A stretch of 52,559 bases of DNA from an uncultured Bacteroidales bacterium (GTDB lineage: Bacteria > Bacteroidota > Bacteroidia > Bacteroidales > Bacteroidaceae), in contig CADCIP010000037.1 of assembly GCA_902801485.1 (NCBI GenBank), positions 1 to 52,559 on the forward strand, read 5' to 3'. A program made the position numbers and the translations under genes. Under the pieces are notes generated by a model. That model ran no database searches and was not told the DNA's origin. It worked only from the letters and a program-made list of their open reading frames with translations. Shown here one piece after another: positions 7,056-15,897 of this stretch. Numbering within the stretch: position 1 is the first letter of the stretch; each line of letters begins with the position of its first letter.

Positions 7056-8681
7056 TTAATTATCTGGAGTACAATTATAGGCATCCTCCAACAGTTTTAA
7101 TATACTTTCTTGTTCTGGATTTCCTCTGTAATACTCAACCAATACACCTTTAATATATTCATCCCAAAGGCGTTTATAATTATAATCAACATCTTTTATC
7201 TTCAAGAAATATGCCCCTCCAATCTGATACTCAGCAGACATTCCCCCCTTTTTGGGGTCAACAATGGCTTTATTAAGGCTGTCCATACGAGTTATCAAGT
7301 CGCTTAAAGTATATGAATAGTAACTATATTTCAAATCATTATTATAAAGAATCGCCTCGCTGTCACTTGCCTTAATATCTATGAAAGCGAAACGACGGCG
7401 GAAAGCAAAGTCCATACTGTCCACGCTTCGGTCAATGTCATTCATTGTGCCAATGATGTAGACGTTGTCAGGAACGTAGAAACCTTTGTCAAAAGGATAA
7501 TCCTTGGCTTTTGACTCATCATCCATCTTCTTTTCAATAATCTGATGATATTGGGTTTTTACATAGGTTGTGTTCTTTCCTCCATTTCTGTATCCCGGAT
7601 CTATAGCAAAGAATAATTCTCCAAAAATCTTAGAGATTTCCCCACGGTTTATTTCATCTATAATAAACACGTATGGCTTCTCTTTATCATTTGCAGCTTT
7701 AGCGCAGAAAGCTTTGAACTTTCCATCCATACGTCTAAAAGCCACTGTACTTCCTTTCATAATTGGACGCAAACCTTCTACGAAATCAGAATAATCGTAA
7801 GAAGGATGGAATTGAACAAAATCAATCAAGCCATTGGGGTCATTGCTGTTCTTAAGTTCGCTTTTTATCAATTCTACTGCTATTTGCTGAGCAAGGTAAG
7901 TTTTTCCAGTTCCTGGGGCCCCTGTAAGAATAATGTTCTTTTGTTCCTTCAATCTTTTCGCAAGATTTTTCACTCTATCATCGCCTTGTAATGCCATTAA
8001 TGTGGCCCATGGATGATCTGAGTTGAAACCATTGAAAAATATTTTTAGAGCATGGCTTTTCTCATACCAGGAATAGTCGTTCTTCGTTGTCCAGAAAGCC
8101 TCATCTCTCAACTTGGATAATTGGAGAGTTATTGACTCAATTACGTTTTGTTGACTGGTCTTACTTTGGGGAGTTGCACTTTTTTGATTTTTCCCCTCCC
8201 TACCTGTTTGATCTGATGGATTTTTGTGGTCAATTTGTTCTGTACTATCCTCATTCTTTTTCTCTTTCAGTCTTTTGTATAGTTCATCTAACTTGTCTTC
8301 GTCAACGATGTTACTTAGCAGTTCTGGGTTAAGGGCACAAAGCATGGCATGAATGGCTAACCAGCATTTCCGGCCACCACCGGCTTTTATCATGCCATCT
8401 TGAAACAATTTATAAGATTCTGTGGAAAAAGAATTCTGTTTTTTTATCGTATCTATCAAAGATATATTATCTTTCAAAAATTGTTTAATATTATCAAAAC
8501 GTTCTGTGGGGAAATAACTTTGACCAACTCCTGCAATCCCTGTTCCTAAAATAAAATCCTTGATTTTTTCATCATCATTCAGCCAGTTATTATTCTCCTT
8601 GTACAGATTAATTTTTTTATTGTAGTTATTAGCCCAAATTTTATTCCTTTTTACTTGTATTACCAGTTTATCCATATCCAT
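7056..8681 (-). CDS. mcrB: McrB-type AAA+ motor with a novel N-terminal region
   Basis: 541 residues. Walker A GAPGTGKT at 254-261, Walker B VFIIDEINRGEISKIFGEL about 80 residues later, and IGTMNDIDRSVDSMDFAFRRRF. The McrB signature is usually MNTxDRS; here Thr is replaced by Asp. The first 140 residues have a helical region with a Gly-rich GGGRKCWLAIHAMLCALNP, and residues 140-180 form a polar linker. This N-terminal half, which in McrB recognises modified DNA, does not match the DUF3578 type I know. Its leader is shared with the microprotein genes. Confidence 0.9.
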   Translation of the reverse strand: MDMDKLVIQVKRNKIWANNYNKKINLYKENNNWLNDDEKIKDFILGTGIAGVGQSYFPTERFDNIKQFLKDNISLIDTIKKQNSFSTESYKLFQDGMIKAGGGRKCWLAIHAMLCALNPELLSNIVDEDKLDELYKRLKEKKNEDSTEQIDHKNPSDQTGREGKNQKSATPQSKTSQQNVIESITLQLSKLRDEAFWTTKNDYSWYEKSHALKIFFNGFNSDHPWATLMALQGDDRVKNLAKRLKEQKNIILTGAPGTGKTYLAQQIAVELIKSELKNSNDPNGLIDFVQFHPSYDYSDFVEGLRPIMKGSTVAFRRMDGKFKAFCAKAANDKEKPYVFIIDEINRGEISKIFGELFFAIDPGYRNGGKNTTYVKTQYHQIIEKKMDDESKAKDYPFDKGFYVPDNVYIIGTMNDIDRSVDSMDFAFRRRFAFIDIKASDSEAILYNNDLKYSYYSYTLSDLITRMDSLNKAIVDPKKGGMSAEYQIGGAYFLKIKDVDYNYKRLWDEYIKGVLVEYYRGNPEQESILKLLEDAYNCTPDN

Positions 8682-8683
8682 AT

Positions 8684-8714
8684 TACGATTCCCTATATAT
8701 CGTGAGGTTTTATT
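8684..8714 (-). promoter_or_regulatory. Leader shared by McrB and the 28-aa genes
   Basis: Read on the minus strand, AAAACCTCACGATATATAGG then GAATCGT ends a few bases before the McrB ATG. The same block, with few changes, ends just before both 28-aa start codons (around 2874-2905 and 4753-4784). Constant distance to ATG suggests a translational or transcriptional control element. Confidence 0.5.
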
Positions 8715-8722
8715 TTGTTACC

Positions 8723-8836
8723 TTATTCTGATTCACTCTCATTGTCATCGACAAGCATATAATATCGAGGTTGGAAGGAATCGTAATCCCATTGCTCTTC
8801 GAACTTCGATGTGGGAATCGTCGTGAAATAACAAAC
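8723..8836 (-). other. In-frame 37-codon extension after a lipoprotein stop
   Basis: Directly after the TAA of the 8837-9289 gene the same frame stays open for 37 codons (VCYFTTIPTSKFEEQWDYDS and then an acidic tail DDNESESE) before a TAA at 8723-8725. The composition is protein-like. It could be a remnant of a longer ancestral C-terminus, the tail of a lost gene, or chance. There is no start codon of its own near the beginning. Confidence 0.35.
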
Positions 8837-9289
8837 TTATTTCAAATCCTTAATTAGATATTCACCATCGACTTGAATGACTTGAATTTCATGCGAGCCT
8901 TTAATTCCCATGTCATAAAATTCATACTTGTACCAGTTATCTCCTTCAGGAGTAACAGAGATGATTTCATGCTGATCGCTTGGCCCATCCTGTGCGCCAC
9001 TACGGAACTCCCATACGGCATATCCACCACCTTCGTACTCATAATCTTCTTCAAGCTTTTTCAGCATATCTGCAGAGCAATGTTTTTTAAGGAATGCGTA
9101 GTCTTCGTAACACACGTTGTTATACATCTCTTTGATAAAATCAACTGCTCCATCTGTCACATCCTCATTTATAACTGCTTCAGCATCCACCGACGACTGA
9201 GCATCTGCTTCCTCTTTGTTCACTTTGTTGCCATTGCAAGCTGAAACAAACACGGCAAACACGATAAAAAGATAAGACTCTAGTTTCAT
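8837..9289 (-). CDS. Small lipoprotein, DUF3828/NTF2-like
   Basis: The 150 residues start with a lipoprotein signal (lipobox FVSAC, Cys about 18). An acidic linker is followed by AVDFIKEMYNNVCYEDYAFL and a beta-rich end (YKYEFYDMGIKGSHEIQV), which fits the cystatin/NTF2-like DUF3828 group common in Prevotella. Probably anchored in the outer or inner membrane and facing the periplasm. Same strand as the adjacent lipoproteins. Function unknown. Confidence 0.8.
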   Translation of the reverse strand: MKLESYLFIVFAVFVSACNGNKVNKEEADAQSSVDAEAVINEDVTDGAVDFIKEMYNNVCYEDYAFLKKHCSADMLKKLEEDYEYEGGGYAVWEFRSGAQDGPSDQHEIISVTPEGDNWYKYEFYDMGIKGSHEIQVIQVDGEYLIKDLK

Positions 9290-9352
9290 AAATAAAGCTT
9301 AATATTAACACCTACTCCCTTTTCAGCGTTTCGGTTTCCTCTGTTTTTATCA

Positions 9353-10252
9353 TTAGTTGAATGCACCAGATTTCAACGCATCATTATAATTTCGACGCGC
9401 CTCATCTTTTTCAGAATTGTTAAACTCGATATAACAATGATTCCCATCTATTTCAACACCTTTATACTTTTTATACCATCCCTTTCCCATAACGTTATCT
9501 GGTTCAATTTTGACAGCAGTTTGAGTATAGAGTCCAAGTGTTTTTTCTGCTAAATATTTATTGTGATTGGCTATTGCTATATTCAGATACTTGTTCAACA
9601 GATTATTAAATTTGGACCAATTATACTCATCTCTATATTGGGGGAGTGATTCATCCATACAATAAGCATCATTAAGACCTGGATTCGGTTTTTTACAATT
9701 CCTGAATTCTCGGGATAAAATACTCACGACTTGGTTTGAACTCTCGCTATCATTCTTTTTTGCAAGATATTCTATTAGTATTTCGTTTTCTAAGGTTGCA
9801 TTTTTTGCAAATAGATCTAATATATAATCATTATCTAGTGAGATCGCAAGATTCGTGAAGTCGTTTATATACAAGTTCTTCTCATATTCGTCGATTTTCT
9901 GCTCATTCAATAAAACCACAACTCGTTTAGCACTTGCCTCATCCCCATTAGTTATCAAATAATTGGCTTCACTACGCAAGACATAATCAAAAGCCGTTTC
10001 AAATTTCTTTCTTGTGTTTTCATAATTTGATTCACTAGAAAAAACATTATCAGCGAAACAGTCAGCGTATGCCTTGTCATACTGTTCTTTTAATTTGCCA
10101 ACAATACTCCAGGCTTTGTTGTAATCTAACTCTTCACATGCTTTTTGATAGTCAGTATTTGAGCCATTTAGCTCCTCACATGAAATGAATAATTGTATAA
10201 GGAAACACATTAGTATGTAACTTGCAACTTGTCTCATTTTTATAGTATTCAT
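9353..10252 (-). CDS. Lipoprotein, member 1 of a tandem paralogue trio
   Basis: 299 residues with lipobox LFISC. The mature part starts with YQKACEELDYNKAWSIVGKL, a motif also found in the two upstream genes (10439 and 11241), followed by DYVLRSEANYLITNGDEASA. The rest is helical and TPR-like, ending in a short beta-containing segment. Periplasm-facing by prediction. No named family is recognised. The start at 10252 is an ATG; a second Met is six codons downstream. Confidence 0.75.
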   Translation of the reverse strand: MNTIKMRQVASYILMCFLIQLFISCEELNGSNTDYQKACEELDYNKAWSIVGKLKEQYDKAYADCFADNVFSSESNYENTRKKFETAFDYVLRSEANYLITNGDEASAKRVVVLLNEQKIDEYEKNLYINDFTNLAISLDNDYILDLFAKNATLENEILIEYLAKKNDSESSNQVVSILSREFRNCKKPNPGLNDAYCMDESLPQYRDEYNWSKFNNLLNKYLNIAIANHNKYLAEKTLGLYTQTAVKIEPDNVMGKGWYKKYKGVEIDGNHCYIEFNNSEKDEARRNYNDALKSGAFN

Positions 10253-10438
10253 TGGAGATTATAAATTATTTGTGATTGTTTTTTGTTTTCATTATATCTG
10301 TATTATTGAGATATCTCGCTTGCAGTGTATCACGTTTACGCTTAGGTAATCTGTGTATACTAAGTCTATTTAACAAAAAATCTGGAATATTCCCTAACTG
10401 TACATTCTTTCATAATACGATTTGATGCCAGCGTTTTA

Positions 10439-11200
10439 TCAGCCATTTATACTTCTTATCCTAAATGTTTTTATCTTCCCTATAAGATCTTTCTCTAAAT
10501 AAAAGGATAATGTATAGGTGTCCCCAATCTTAAGGGTCTCTATTTCTTTTATTTCCATGCCATCGTGCCCGCTTAATTCTTCTATGACGTTGCCATTTTT
10601 ATCTATAAGTTCAACATCTAAACCAACATTTGGATTGGAAACATCTGACTCTTTTTTCCACTGATTTAATAATTTTTGTGGTACTGTTTTTATATATTTA
10701 ATTTTATATCTTAGCTCAAAATCAAACATATCAGATTTGCTGATTATATATTTATTATCAACAATTTCAAAGTATCCATTTAGGACACCTGTTATTGAAT
10801 TTGTTTCAGGTTGAAGATAATTCCCTGAACTATCTTCCAATTTCTCAAGCCCCTCTATTAAAGCCTCATCGTTGGTCTGTCTAACTATATCTAACAATTC
10901 AGAGGGCAACCAATAAGCTTTATTCTCTTTCATAATGACTCCGAGACGTAACATACCCGATTCACCTTGCTGTTCCAGGACGTAGAGCGCTTCCTGCAAA
11001 ACGATATAATGAAGAGCCTCTTGCTTCTCTTTATTATCATAGCTATCTTTCAAATTGCTGGCTATCTTGTAGGCTTTAGCGAAATCATGTTCCTCACAAG
11101 CCTTCCTGTAATCGGTATCTTTACAACTAGTAAGAAGAAGGCAAAATACCATAAGGAAGAAAACACCAAATAATGGTTTTATTATATACATCTTTTTCAT
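10439..11200 (-). CDS. Lipoprotein, member 2 of the tandem trio
   Basis: 253 residues from the ATG at 11200 (MKKMYIIKPLFG); the frame is open to 11230 without a better start. Lipobox LLTSC. The mature part begins DYRKACEEHDFAKAYKIASN and continues with EALYVLEQQGESGMLRL, aligning with its neighbours. The last 120 residues are beta-rich (YFEIVDNKYIISKSDMFDFE, TYTLSFYLEKDLIGK), a separate C-terminal domain missing from member 3. Function unknown. Confidence 0.8.
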   Translation of the reverse strand: MKKMYIIKPLFGVFFLMVFCLLLTSCKDTDYRKACEEHDFAKAYKIASNLKDSYDNKEKQEALHYIVLQEALYVLEQQGESGMLRLGVIMKENKAYWLPSELLDIVRQTNDEALIEGLEKLEDSSGNYLQPETNSITGVLNGYFEIVDNKYIISKSDMFDFELRYKIKYIKTVPQKLLNQWKKESDVSNPNVGLDVELIDKNGNVIEELSGHDGMEIKEIETLKIGDTYTLSFYLEKDLIGKIKTFRIRSING

Positions 11201-11240
11201 AATAAATCGATTATAACATATGATTTTCAATTAGTATATC

Positions 11241-11861
11241 TTATTCTTCTGAGATTAACTCCTCCATCAGTTCTTTACTCTTTTCAACCATTTCCTTTGC
11301 CTCAGTTTCCAGGTCTGTACCATTAAACCACTCCATTTCTGATTCCATTTCGTGAATTAGAAGTTTAGCACGAGTCTTGAAGCCATCCTGTCCTGAGACG
11401 AGAACGTATCTTAATTCTGCATTATAAACATAGTTCAGACCTACGAGATACTTTCGAGCATCTGCGTTGAATTCCTCAACTAAAGATTCGTACTTTTTTT
11501 TGTTGGTAGAGTCTAATTCTGTTTCGTCTTTTTTGAATAGATGCTTTTCTACGACTTTCTCTTCAACGAGTTTATTATCCTGCTTGAAGGTGATAGCATC
11601 TTTTTTAGAGTCCTCCGCGCGTTCCTTTAGGTCAAGTAACAACTTATGAGCAACCTCGTAATCGTTGCTCTGACATGCGAGCTCGTATGAATAGTTGTAA
11701 TTCAGTTCACGTTCTTTCGCTTCTTGTTTATCAAAATAGTATATCCCCAATCCTAGGAGACCAAAGAAAACAACATAAAATGCGATAATCTTTTTTTTAT
11801 GCTGTCTCAAAAATTCATTATTTGCTTTTGGCACTTGTGAAAGCCTATCAAAAAAAACCAT
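11241..11861 (-). CDS. Membrane-anchored protein, member 3 of the tandem trio
   Basis: 206 residues. Instead of a lipobox it has one TM segment (IIAFYVVFFGLLGLGIYYF, about 25-43) after a basic N-terminus, then a charged helical region. The shared module reads YSYELACQSNDYEVAHKLLL, and later YNAELRYVLVSGQDGFKTRA. Type II topology with the body in the periplasm is likely. It appears to be an anchored version of the two lipoproteins that follow it. Confidence 0.75.
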   Translation of the reverse strand: MVFFDRLSQVPKANNEFLRQHKKKIIAFYVVFFGLLGLGIYYFDKQEAKERELNYNYSYELACQSNDYEVAHKLLLDLKERAEDSKKDAITFKQDNKLVEEKVVEKHLFKKDETELDSTNKKKYESLVEEFNADARKYLVGLNYVYNAELRYVLVSGQDGFKTRAKLLIHEMESEMEWFNGTDLETEAKEMVEKSKELMEELISEE

Positions 11862-11970
11862 ATTATCAATAATAATATATTTAGTAATCTACGTTTTTTT
11901 ACTATCGTATCTTTTTAACAACGTCAAGCCCTGTTTCGTGGCAAATGAAAATGTTACATATAAGCCACCA

Positions 11971-13221
11971 TCAGAAATCATCTTCAACTTGTTCCGTGTA
12001 TTTCCCAAGTCCTAAATTATCTGTCAAAGCAGCGCCGGCAACATCTGCCACTTTGAAGATGCGTTCGAAGGTGCCACCAATGGCATAGCCGAGAGAGCCA
12101 AAGAGACCACGATTGCTACCGCCACTATTCGCTTTTGCTGCTGCAGCTTGTGCCTTGTATTTTGTCTTCACCTTGTCTGCTTCAATCTCCGCTAGCTCCG
12201 TCTCATGTTCTTGCATCAATTTTAAACGATCCAGCTCGCGGGCTGCCTGCTCGTCTCGTTCGGCTTTTGCTTCTAAAGCATCACGACGTGCACGGCACTT
12301 CTGTTCGTAGCTATTGTAGAGTTGCTGCGCTTTAGTATGTTCGGGGCAGTCTGTAGGTATGAGTTTGAAGTATGCTGCTATTGCTGGGTTGAAATCATCT
12401 CCTGATGCCGATAGAGACGCTTCCATTTCACCAAGCATATCGGCTGCTATCTTGTGCATCAAGCCTTTGGTTAGTTCATCAATCCTACTTGAAGCATATT
12501 TGAATGCTTCTGTAGCCTGTTGTGGTACGCTGGATGCAATAGCCAAGGCTAAAGCATAATCCCCCTTGCCTGTGGCTTCAGTGATTTGGTTCTTAATAGT
12601 TTGAAGATTCTCGTTGTACCAGTCAATGATACGTTTACTTGCCGTTTGGAGCATTTTCTGAACAGCAGGGGTATTCTTGATTTCTTTTACAAAGTTCATG
12701 TTTGCTTCTTCAAAGCTATTACCTACTCCCATCACTTCCTGAGTGGTAGTGGCATATACATCGCCTGTGGCTGTGTTCATTACCTTGAACGTGAGATTGT
12801 ATTGTACAGTCATCTTCTGAGGAGCTGTACCTGTTGCTGCACGTCCGGTTTGGGCAATCTCTGTACCAAAGACAAAGCCCGGATTCTCGCCAATGCCACT
12901 GATGCCATTCTGACAAGCTATCTCCAATAGCTTGATGGCAATACGTTCTGTAATATCTTCATTGATATCATTGCCCTGCACTTTCGGGCGCATAACTGAG
13001 AATTTTACACCGTTGCTATAAAGTAGCGTATCAAGATTCAACAGCAAAGAAGCACGTTTTGCTGCAATGGCCTCGGCGCGTTCCTCATCTGTGAATTTAG
13101 ATTCACGTTCTGTAGGATTAAATTTCTTGCCATTGGCTTCTTTGTTGTTGCCATTGCATGAGGATAGAGCCATAAACATTGTCACGGCTCCTATGTATAA
13201 TAAGGTACGATGCTTTAACAT
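11971..13221 (-). CDS. Lipoprotein with CsgG/LPP20-like middle and coiled coil
   Basis: 416 residues, lipobox ALSSC. Residues about 50-215 are alpha/beta with KMTVQYNLTFKVMNTATGDV and EEANMNFVKEI, resembling envelope lipoproteins of the CsgG/TolB-N type. Then a TPR-like helical part, a charged coiled coil (about 315-365: RRDALEAKAERDEQAARELD) and a glycine-containing C-terminus. It is 23 bp downstream of the DUF6175-like gene, so cotranscribed. The assignment of the middle domain is tentative. Confidence 0.75.
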   Translation of the reverse strand: MLKHRTLLYIGAVTMFMALSSCNGNNKEANGKKFNPTERESKFTDEERAEAIAAKRASLLLNLDTLLYSNGVKFSVMRPKVQGNDINEDITERIAIKLLEIACQNGISGIGENPGFVFGTEIAQTGRAATGTAPQKMTVQYNLTFKVMNTATGDVYATTTQEVMGVGNSFEEANMNFVKEIKNTPAVQKMLQTASKRIIDWYNENLQTIKNQITEATGKGDYALALAIASSVPQQATEAFKYASSRIDELTKGLMHKIAADMLGEMEASLSASGDDFNPAIAAYFKLIPTDCPEHTKAQQLYNSYEQKCRARRDALEAKAERDEQAARELDRLKLMQEHETELAEIEADKVKTKYKAQAAAAKANSGGSNRGLFGSLGYAIGGTFERIFKVADVAGAALTDNLGLGKYTEQVEDDF

Positions 13222-13244
13222 AATTCCAACTATTTAGATTATTA

Positions 13245-14282
13245 TTATTGATTCTGTATAACGAGTAAGACTTCACCCAATCCCTGTGCCTTGTTGCTGA
13301 CTTTTAAGCCGAGGTTGGTACGCAGGTTCTTTGCCAGATCTCGAGTCCAATCATAGACACCATATTGTGTGCCGTCATCGTTCAACAACTTGATTCTGCA
13401 ATTAGTGAATGATAACTCGTAATCAGTATTGTTCTGCATTTTGTATGCACCTTTGACCGTGTGGGCCTTCATATAGTCGATAATCCAATCGGTATAGGTG
13501 TCACCCTCGATGCTTTCGTCTGAAAGTTTGATATTACAACCTTTCTCTATTGCTATGCGAACAGTGATATCACGACCACGAGTTAGGATGTCGCTGAAAT
13601 ATTTCACAATGTCCTGTTGAAACTTGGAAACATTCTCCATAATATCATTCTGGATAGTCTCTGTGGTAGATTCGCCTTTCAGGTTGCTTGCAGTCATTGT
13701 AGCCACAGCCTTGGCGGTGTATGCATCAAGGGCAGTAAGCGTATAACTGACATTCTTTTCACCCCTGCCACTATAATTATGACTAGTAAGGCTCATCTTG
13801 TCACGACTCGTATCGTAAGCTAATTCAAGGATGATATCAGGATGAGCGGTTGTGAGCAGCAATGTCTTGGTGTCTTTCTCCAGTCCATCAGCCAAATCTG
13901 TTGCTTCGTAGGTATCCAATTGCTTCAACGTCTGCTCGAAGTCATTCAGCGGGAAGTCCTGATCGTTGAAGGCATTTTGTATAGTAGAGATGATGCGACG
14001 AGCGCGGTCATCTTTCAATAGATAGTTCTTGTAGTCACGCAAAACATAAGAACGCCCGTTTACGGTTTCTGTCTTCAGACATTTGAAATTCTGGAGAACT
14101 TGATCTGAAGGAATAACCATGATAGTTGGACGTGCTTGTTCTATGGCATTGACAGCGCTGTTCTCGTATGCTTCCATGTCACCAGAAGCCATATCCGTTA
14201 AACTGCCACTTTTGTTGCCACCCCCACAACTGGCTAAAGCTGCAGACATGATAGCTGTAATAAAGATTCTGATTGTTTTCAT
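13245..14282 (-). CDS. DUF6175-like lipoprotein
   Basis: 345 residues with lipobox ALASC followed by GGGNKSGS. The stretch RPTIMVIPSDQVLQNFKCLK and the later LLLTTAHPDIILELAYD recall the Bacteroidales DUF6175 family, a relative of CsgG-type envelope proteins. The final 80 residues are beta-rich. It lies between the channel-like gene and the CsgG-like lipoprotein with short gaps, which makes a membrane-associated assembly plausible. Confidence 0.75.
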   Translation of the reverse strand: MKTIRIFITAIMSAALASCGGGNKSGSLTDMASGDMEAYENSAVNAIEQARPTIMVIPSDQVLQNFKCLKTETVNGRSYVLRDYKNYLLKDDRARRIISTIQNAFNDQDFPLNDFEQTLKQLDTYEATDLADGLEKDTKTLLLTTAHPDIILELAYDTSRDKMSLTSHNYSGRGEKNVSYTLTALDAYTAKAVATMTASNLKGESTTETIQNDIMENVSKFQQDIVKYFSDILTRGRDITVRIAIEKGCNIKLSDESIEGDTYTDWIIDYMKAHTVKGAYKMQNNTDYELSFTNCRIKLLNDDGTQYGVYDWTRDLAKNLRTNLGLKVSNKAQGLGEVLLVIQNQ

Positions 14283-14324
14283 TGTTGGTTATTTAAGAAG
14301 TTGCTGGTTTATAATATTATAGCT

Positions 14325-15605
14325 CTAAAATCCCATTGCCGTATCTTTCCATATTTTATCTTCCTCGATTGGCTTACCTGTACCAATATGAAGATTTATC
14401 ACCTCCGCTATCTTGCGTACTATAGCAATGTACCGGTCATCCCATTCTGTAACGCTGAAAGCAATTCGAAGTGTAAAGGCGTTGCACTCTTTGCCTCCGC
14501 CTATTTTTATGGCAATATTCTTCTTTCCTACAGGCAGATACAACTCATCAAGATCAGACTTCAACTGAAAATCTTCTTCGAGCATTTTGCTGAGAGCCTG
14601 ATATAGTTGGCTAAACTTCTCCTCATGAATGGTGGTAGTGGGCTGTACTTCCAATTTTTTTTGTACCTGATGAACAAAATGGAATTGTGTTGGATGCTGT
14701 GGCTCTTCTGCACCACTGGCAGAAAGCATCATCACAGCCCATTTGTTATTCCCACGGGTCAACTCCCTCAAATCTTTCAGGAACTCTTCCAACTGAGTCT
14801 CGCCATGCTCGTCACCAATAAGATAATAACTGCGTGGCTCATCGGGATTTTGTTCAAACTCTTTACTGATGAAATTAAATCCACCGTAAAGAGCCAAATA
14901 ATAGGCAAAGTTTCCGATACCAGCCTCAGAAACACTTGACGTGCAAACGATAGTGATATCAGAGCCACGATCGATTTTGCATCCGTATGAGGTCTTGCCT
15001 TCCAAAGAATAATGTTCCACCACAAGACGGTCTTGCGGGTGTTCACTCACGTTCTGTGTCGTTGCCAAGTTACGAAGGCGGAAGTCTTTGCAGAAGTCAA
15101 TTGTATCAAGAATATCCTTTGTTGTCATACGCTGTGTGGCCTCAATGTCTACAATGGAGACAAAGCGAGGCACTACTTTATATCGTGTGTAACGACACTG
15201 CTTCCGACGAAACGCTTTTTTTAGTCTCTGACTATAGGCTGTCAACAAACGTTTCCGCTTGTCATCATCCATTGCTTTACGAAATCCATTAGCCACAAGA
15301 CCGGCAGGGACGGCAAAGATGAGGATTTTTAGAATACCAATGAACGTGTCAATGTATCGACCTGTTAGTGTTATTGGCCCTTTCCCTGCAAAATGGCCAG
15401 GGTCGCCTATATAGCGGGTTATTGCCCATACGAAAGCATCCCAAGGGTTGCTATACTCTTCAGGTTGAGCTGTATGTTCTACAAAATAGAAAACGATGGT
15501 CAATACAATGGTAATCCAGAATAAGACTTGAATACTGACCCAGAAGTCACTTCGTGCATTCTTGAACGCACGTCCAAACAATATAAATGAATTAGTCTTT
15601 TTCAT
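14325..15605 (-). CDS. Two-TM channel-like protein with large cytoplasmic domain
   Basis: 426 residues from the ATG at 15605 (a TTG at 15620 is less likely). TM1 is about 20-41 (WVSIQVLFWITIVLTIVFYF), followed by a pore-loop-like NPWDAFVWAITRYIGDPGHF and TM2 about 90-112 (FIGILKILIFAVPAGLVANG). The order TM, re-entrant loop, TM matches Ion_trans_2 potassium channels, but the filter TxGYGD is replaced by TRYIGDPG. The 300-residue cytoplasmic part is mixed alpha/beta and is not recognised. First gene of a long minus-strand run. Confidence 0.75.
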   Translation of the reverse strand: MKKTNSFILFGRAFKNARSDFWVSIQVLFWITIVLTIVFYFVEHTAQPEEYSNPWDAFVWAITRYIGDPGHFAGKGPITLTGRYIDTFIGILKILIFAVPAGLVANGFRKAMDDDKRKRLLTAYSQRLKKAFRRKQCRYTRYKVVPRFVSIVDIEATQRMTTKDILDTIDFCKDFRLRNLATTQNVSEHPQDRLVVEHYSLEGKTSYGCKIDRGSDITIVCTSSVSEAGIGNFAYYLALYGGFNFISKEFEQNPDEPRSYYLIGDEHGETQLEEFLKDLRELTRGNNKWAVMMLSASGAEEPQHPTQFHFVHQVQKKLEVQPTTTIHEEKFSQLYQALSKMLEEDFQLKSDLDELYLPVGKKNIAIKIGGGKECNAFTLRIAFSVTEWDDRYIAIVRKIAEVINLHIGTGKPIEEDKIWKDTAMGF

Positions 15606-15786
15606 GCTCTCTATTTTCAAGGTATTTAAGTTTTACCACTCCAAATATAGGATTTATTTTTGAAAGTTATAGTTTCAAGGGCTATTTTTTTATCTTATCC
15701 CTCCAAATTCACCCCACATACCTTTATAATATAGAAAATCTGGTGGGAAAATTCAAAAAAGGAGAGTAGATTAATACAAGAATCCT
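15606..15786 (-). promoter_or_regulatory. Promoter region of the channel operon, with repeat blocks
   Basis: CCTATATTTGGAG on the minus strand holds a TAnnTTTG core, and the near-palindrome TTGAAACTATAACTTTCAA is just upstream. The region 15640-15735 matches 2395-2510. Its far end (15733-15786, with ATATAGAAAATCTGG and AAAAAAGGAGAG) matches 4798-4862, the 3' end of the 218-aa gene. The end of another such gene may once have been here. Confidence 0.6.
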
Positions 15787-15838
15787 AAAGCCCAAACCCA
15801 AAATGGCATGTGGCTCAGTTGTGAGGGGGAAGAATTTA

Positions 15839-15897
15839 TTTTGTTTTCATTTAATCGAAAATTTCGTACCTTTGAACTGCGTTCGAAAGTACTTTCA
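15839..15897 (+). promoter_or_regulatory. Bacteroidetes-type promoter and palindrome
   Basis: TTTTG at 15839-15843 and TACCTTTG at 15867-15874 give a -33/-7 pair with a slightly long spacer. The perfect 12-bp palindrome GAAAGTACTTTC at 15885-15896 lies about where transcription would start. No intact gene follows. Confidence 0.5.

Noticed and set aside
10253-10438. Coding-like stretch between two lipoprotein genes (IPDFLLNRLSIHRLPKRKRD)
   Set aside because: Open for about 47 codons but without a start and in very AT-rich DNA; could be a fossil or chance, so not called.
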